Assembly: GCA_017937405.1 (NCBI GenBank)
Contig: JAGBDS010000028.1
Coordinates: forward strand, 1-57,167
Source of the DNA: Oscillibacter sp.
Lineage (GTDB): Bacteria > Bacillota > Clostridia > Oscillospirales > Oscillospiraceae
DNA length: 57,167 nt
Reading direction: 5' to 3'
Made by a program: the position numbers and the translations under genes. The number at the start of each line of letters is the position of its first letter. The stretch's first letter is position 1. Shown piece by piece: positions 55,450 to 57,167 of this stretch. The notes under the pieces are model-generated. The model searched no databases. It was given only the letters and a program-made list of their open reading frames with translations, and was not told where the DNA came from.

Positions 55450-56167
55450 ACCGCAAATCCTGTTTGTCGAGGACGACACTGCCGTGGGCAACCTTATTGC
55501 CACCACGCTGGAAACGCAGAACTACCAGTTCCACCGGGCCAAGAACGGTTCGCAGGCCGTGATAGACGCCCTGTCCTACCGGCCGGACGTGATGCTGCTG
55601 GACCTGGGCCTTCCCGACATCGACGGTATCGACATCATCAAAAAGATCCGCTCCTGGAGCAATATGCCCATTATCGTGGTGTCCGCCCGTTCCGATGACC
55701 GGGACAAGGTGGCGGCATTGGACGCTGGGGCGGACGACTACCTGACCAAGCCCTTTTCCGTGGACGAGCTGCTGGCCCGCCTGCGGGTGGCCCTGCGCCG
55801 GGTACGGTACGACAGTCAGAAGACCAGCGGGGAGGCTGCCCGCTACCAGAACGGCGGGCTCGTCATCGACTACGCCGCGGGCTGCGCCTACCGGGACGGC
55901 CAGGAGCTGCACCTGACACCCATCGAGTACAAACTCCTGTGCCTGCTGGCAAAAAACGCCGGCAAAGTCCTGACCCACAACTATATCATCAGCGAGATCT
56001 GGGGCGGTTCCTCTGAAAACGCCGCCGCGGAGCTGCCCTCCCTGCGGGTCTTCATGGCGACCCTGCGGAAAAAGCTGGAGGTGGACCAGAGCCACCCCCA
56101 GTATATCCAGACCCACATCGGCGTGGGCTACCGAATGATCCAGTGCGGCCGGGAGAGCGAAACCTGA
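55442..56167 (+). CDS. kdpE: Response regulator KdpE
   Basis: 241 residues, OmpR family. Receiver with FVEDDTAVGN, phospho-acceptor Asp54 (MLLDLGLPDIDG), VSARSDD and DYLTKPF; C-terminal winged helix (ELHLTPIEYKLLCLLAKNAGKVLTHNYII, SLRVFMATLRKKLE, IQTHIGVGYRM). Start ATG overlaps the kdpD stop (ATGAATAA). Likely controls the divergent ktr copy 2 or a distant kdp operon. A perfect terminator follows. Confidence 0.96.
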   Translation: MNKPQILFVEDDTAVGNLIATTLETQNYQFHRAKNGSQAVIDALSYRPDVMLLDLGLPDIDGIDIIKKIRSWSNMPIIVVSARSDDRDKVAALDAGADDYLTKPFSVDELLARLRVALRRVRYDSQKTSGEAARYQNGGLVIDYAAGCAYRDGQELHLTPIEYKLLCLLAKNAGKVLTHNYIISEIWGGSSENAAAELPSLRVFMATLRKKLEVDQSHPQYIQTHIGVGYRMIQCGRESET

Positions 56168-56177
56168 CTCCATACAG

Positions 56178-56215
56178 AAAAAAGCGGCTGATTTCAAAAA
56201 ATCAGCCGCTTTTTT
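56178..56215 (+). terminator. Terminator of kdpDE
   Basis: 17-bp perfect stem AAAAAAGCGGCTGATTT / AAATCAGCCGCTTTTTT with a 4-base loop. Confidence 0.95.
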
Positions 56216-56298
56216 GATGTTTCGCGCAATATATGGAAAAGTCCCTCCCCTTATCAATTTGAAGAAACTGTAAACAATATGCAGATACTCCGTGAATT

Positions 56299-56325
56299 TT
56301 AGCACTCTCTGCTTGACAGTGCTAA
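56299..56325. promoter_or_regulatory. CIRCE element (HrcA operator)
   Basis: TTAGCACTC, 9 bases, CAGTGCTAA: one mismatch (C for G at the first base of the right arm) from the CIRCE consensus TTAGCACTC-N9-GAGTGCTAA. It overlaps the clpB -35 box. Confidence 0.93.
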
Positions 56326-56340
56326 AAGCCGCACTATAAT
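56313..56340 (+). promoter_or_regulatory. Promoter of clpB
   Basis: Full consensus TTGACA, 16 bases, TATAAT. The -35 lies inside the CIRCE palindrome, so HrcA binding blocks polymerase directly. Confidence 0.93.
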
Positions 56341-56397
56341 AAGGGCTGAAAAATAAATCGTCCGGCCATATTGGCCCTTTGAATGGGAGGAAACGCT

Positions 56398-57167
56398 ATG
56401 AGTACAGAAAAATATACGCAGAAAACGCTGGAGGCCATCCGGGACGCCCAGGCCCTGGCGCAGGAGAAAAACAACCAATATCTGACCCCGGAGCACCTGC
56501 TGTACGCCCTGCTGAATCAGGACGGCGGCCTCATCGGCTCCATTTTCAACCGGATGGGTGTGGACTGCGGCAGCCTGATGACAGAGCTGGAGGCCAAGAT
56601 CAACGAGTTCCCCAAAGTTTCCGGCGGCAGCGGGGAGGTCTATGCATCTCCCGAGACGGGCAAGGTTCTCACCGTGGCGGAAAAGACGGCGGAAAAGCTC
56701 CACGACGAGTATATCTCCGTGGAGCACCTGATGCTGGGCATCTTTGCCGAGGGTGACCGCGAGCTCAAGCAGCTTTTGCAGGACCACGGCATCACCCGCA
56801 GCCGCTTCAGCGAGGAGCTGTCCAAGGTGAAGTCCAATCCCGTCACCTCCGACAACCCGGAGGATACCTACGACGCTTTGAAAAAGTACGGCACCGACCT
56901 GGTGGAGCGGGCGCGGAAGAAGGAGCTGGACCCGGTCATTGGCCGGGACAGCGAAATTCGCAACGTCATCCGCATCCTGTCCCGGAAGACGAAGAACAAC
57001 CCAGTGCTCATTGGTGAGCCCGGCGTGGGCAAAACCGCCATCGCCGAGGGGCTGGCTCAGCGCATCGTCCGGGGCGACGTGCCGGACGGCTTGAAAGACC
57101 GCACCATCTTCTCCCTGGATATGGGCGCCCTTATCGCGGGCGCCAAGTACCGGGGCGAGTTTGAGGA
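56398..57167 (+). CDS. clpB: ATP-dependent chaperone ClpB, 3' end cut by window
   Basis: ClpB threads proteins out of aggregates together with DnaK. The first 256 codons are present: two Clp N repeats ([34 protein letters not shown] begins the first; [20 protein letters not shown] the second), then the first AAA+ domain with [54 protein letters not shown] (Walker A GEPGVGKT) and [18 protein letters not shown], where the window ends. Start ATG 56398 behind GGGAGGAA. The N-domain start fits ClpB rather than ClpC (no UVR yet visible, and HrcA/CIRCE control); the middle domain that would prove it lies outside. Confidence 0.9.
   Translation, partial: MSTEKYTQKTLEAIRDAQALAQEKNNQYLTPEHLLYALLNQDGGLIGSIFNRMGVDCGSLMTELEAKINEFPKVSGGSGEVYASPETGKVLTVAEKTAEKLHDEYISVEHLMLGIFAEGDRELKQLLQDHGITRSRFSEELSKVKSNPVTSDNPEDTYDALKKYGTDLVERARKKELDPVIGRDSEIRNVIRILSRKTKNNPVLIGEPGVGKTAIAEGLAQRIVRGDVPDGLKDRTIFSLDMGALIAGAKYRGEFE

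Overview
The window is a GC-rich chromosomal stretch from a Gram-positive anaerobe, most likely a gut Oscillospiraceae-type Clostridium (Flavonifractor/Lawsonibacter/Oscillibacter neighbourhood). Evidence: lipoprotein signal peptides of the MKK...LAACGG type, strong AGGAGG ribosome sites with ATG/GTG/TTG starts, an S-layer-homology surface protein, a T-box-free TPP riboswitch operon, phosphotransacetylase, CarD, CIRCE-controlled clpB, and many short perfect hairpin terminators between genes. The genus is an inference. There are no rRNA or tRNA genes, no insertion sequences and no CRISPR array.

Layout. 1-6.7 kb: the end of trpB, trpA, then a ribose/xylose-type sugar ABC importer and FGGY kinase whose ATPase gene carries an in-frame amber stop. 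7-8.3 kb: a cation/proton antiporter on the minus strand. 8.4-12.9 kb: a TPP-riboswitch operon for pyrimidine salvage and uptake (thiD, tenA, thiZXY-like). 12.9-15.6 kb: a LysR regulator divergent from a small transcription unit holding two tandem 16-codon micro-ORFs, then gap. 15.7-17.3 kb: a multiply broken GGDEF (diguanylate cyclase) gene. 17.4-22.3 kb: two-gene chromate transporter, its divergent LysR, a MATE exporter, prfB without a programmed frameshift. 22.5-29.1 kb: a six-repeat SLH surface protein, a YitT protein, a D-aminoacylase-like amidohydrolase, pta. 29.4-33.3 kb: a LysM/G5/M23 cell-wall peptidase, RidA, CarD with a terminator-like hairpin in its leader, a sugar isomerase/epimerase.

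33.3-36.4 kb: a first Ktr/Trk potassium channel pair, then an isolated holin-endolysin-like cassette. 36.5-43.6 kb: a CHASE-domain histidine kinase, a response regulator with a SARP-like output, and a BMP-family (nucleoside-type) ABC importer in one run. 43.7-49.8 kb: a minus-strand catabolic block: tctB-tctA, a SorC regulator, then dhaL-dhaK-LsrF-like aldolase-VOC protein; promoters of the regulator and of dhaL both have a GTTAC-type palindrome at their start sites. 50.2-56.2 kb: a second, nearly identical Ktr/Trk pair divergent from a small membrane protein and kdpD-kdpE with no kdpFABC nearby. 56.3 kb to the end: CIRCE and the 5' part of clpB.

Most interesting: the duplicated micro-ORFs (peptides MKKLSVMLESYYHMFG and MKKLSVMLQAYYHMFG), conserved at protein level while codons differ; the SorC-controlled dhaKL/LsrF block; KdpDE beside a duplicated Ktr system; and the two decaying genes.
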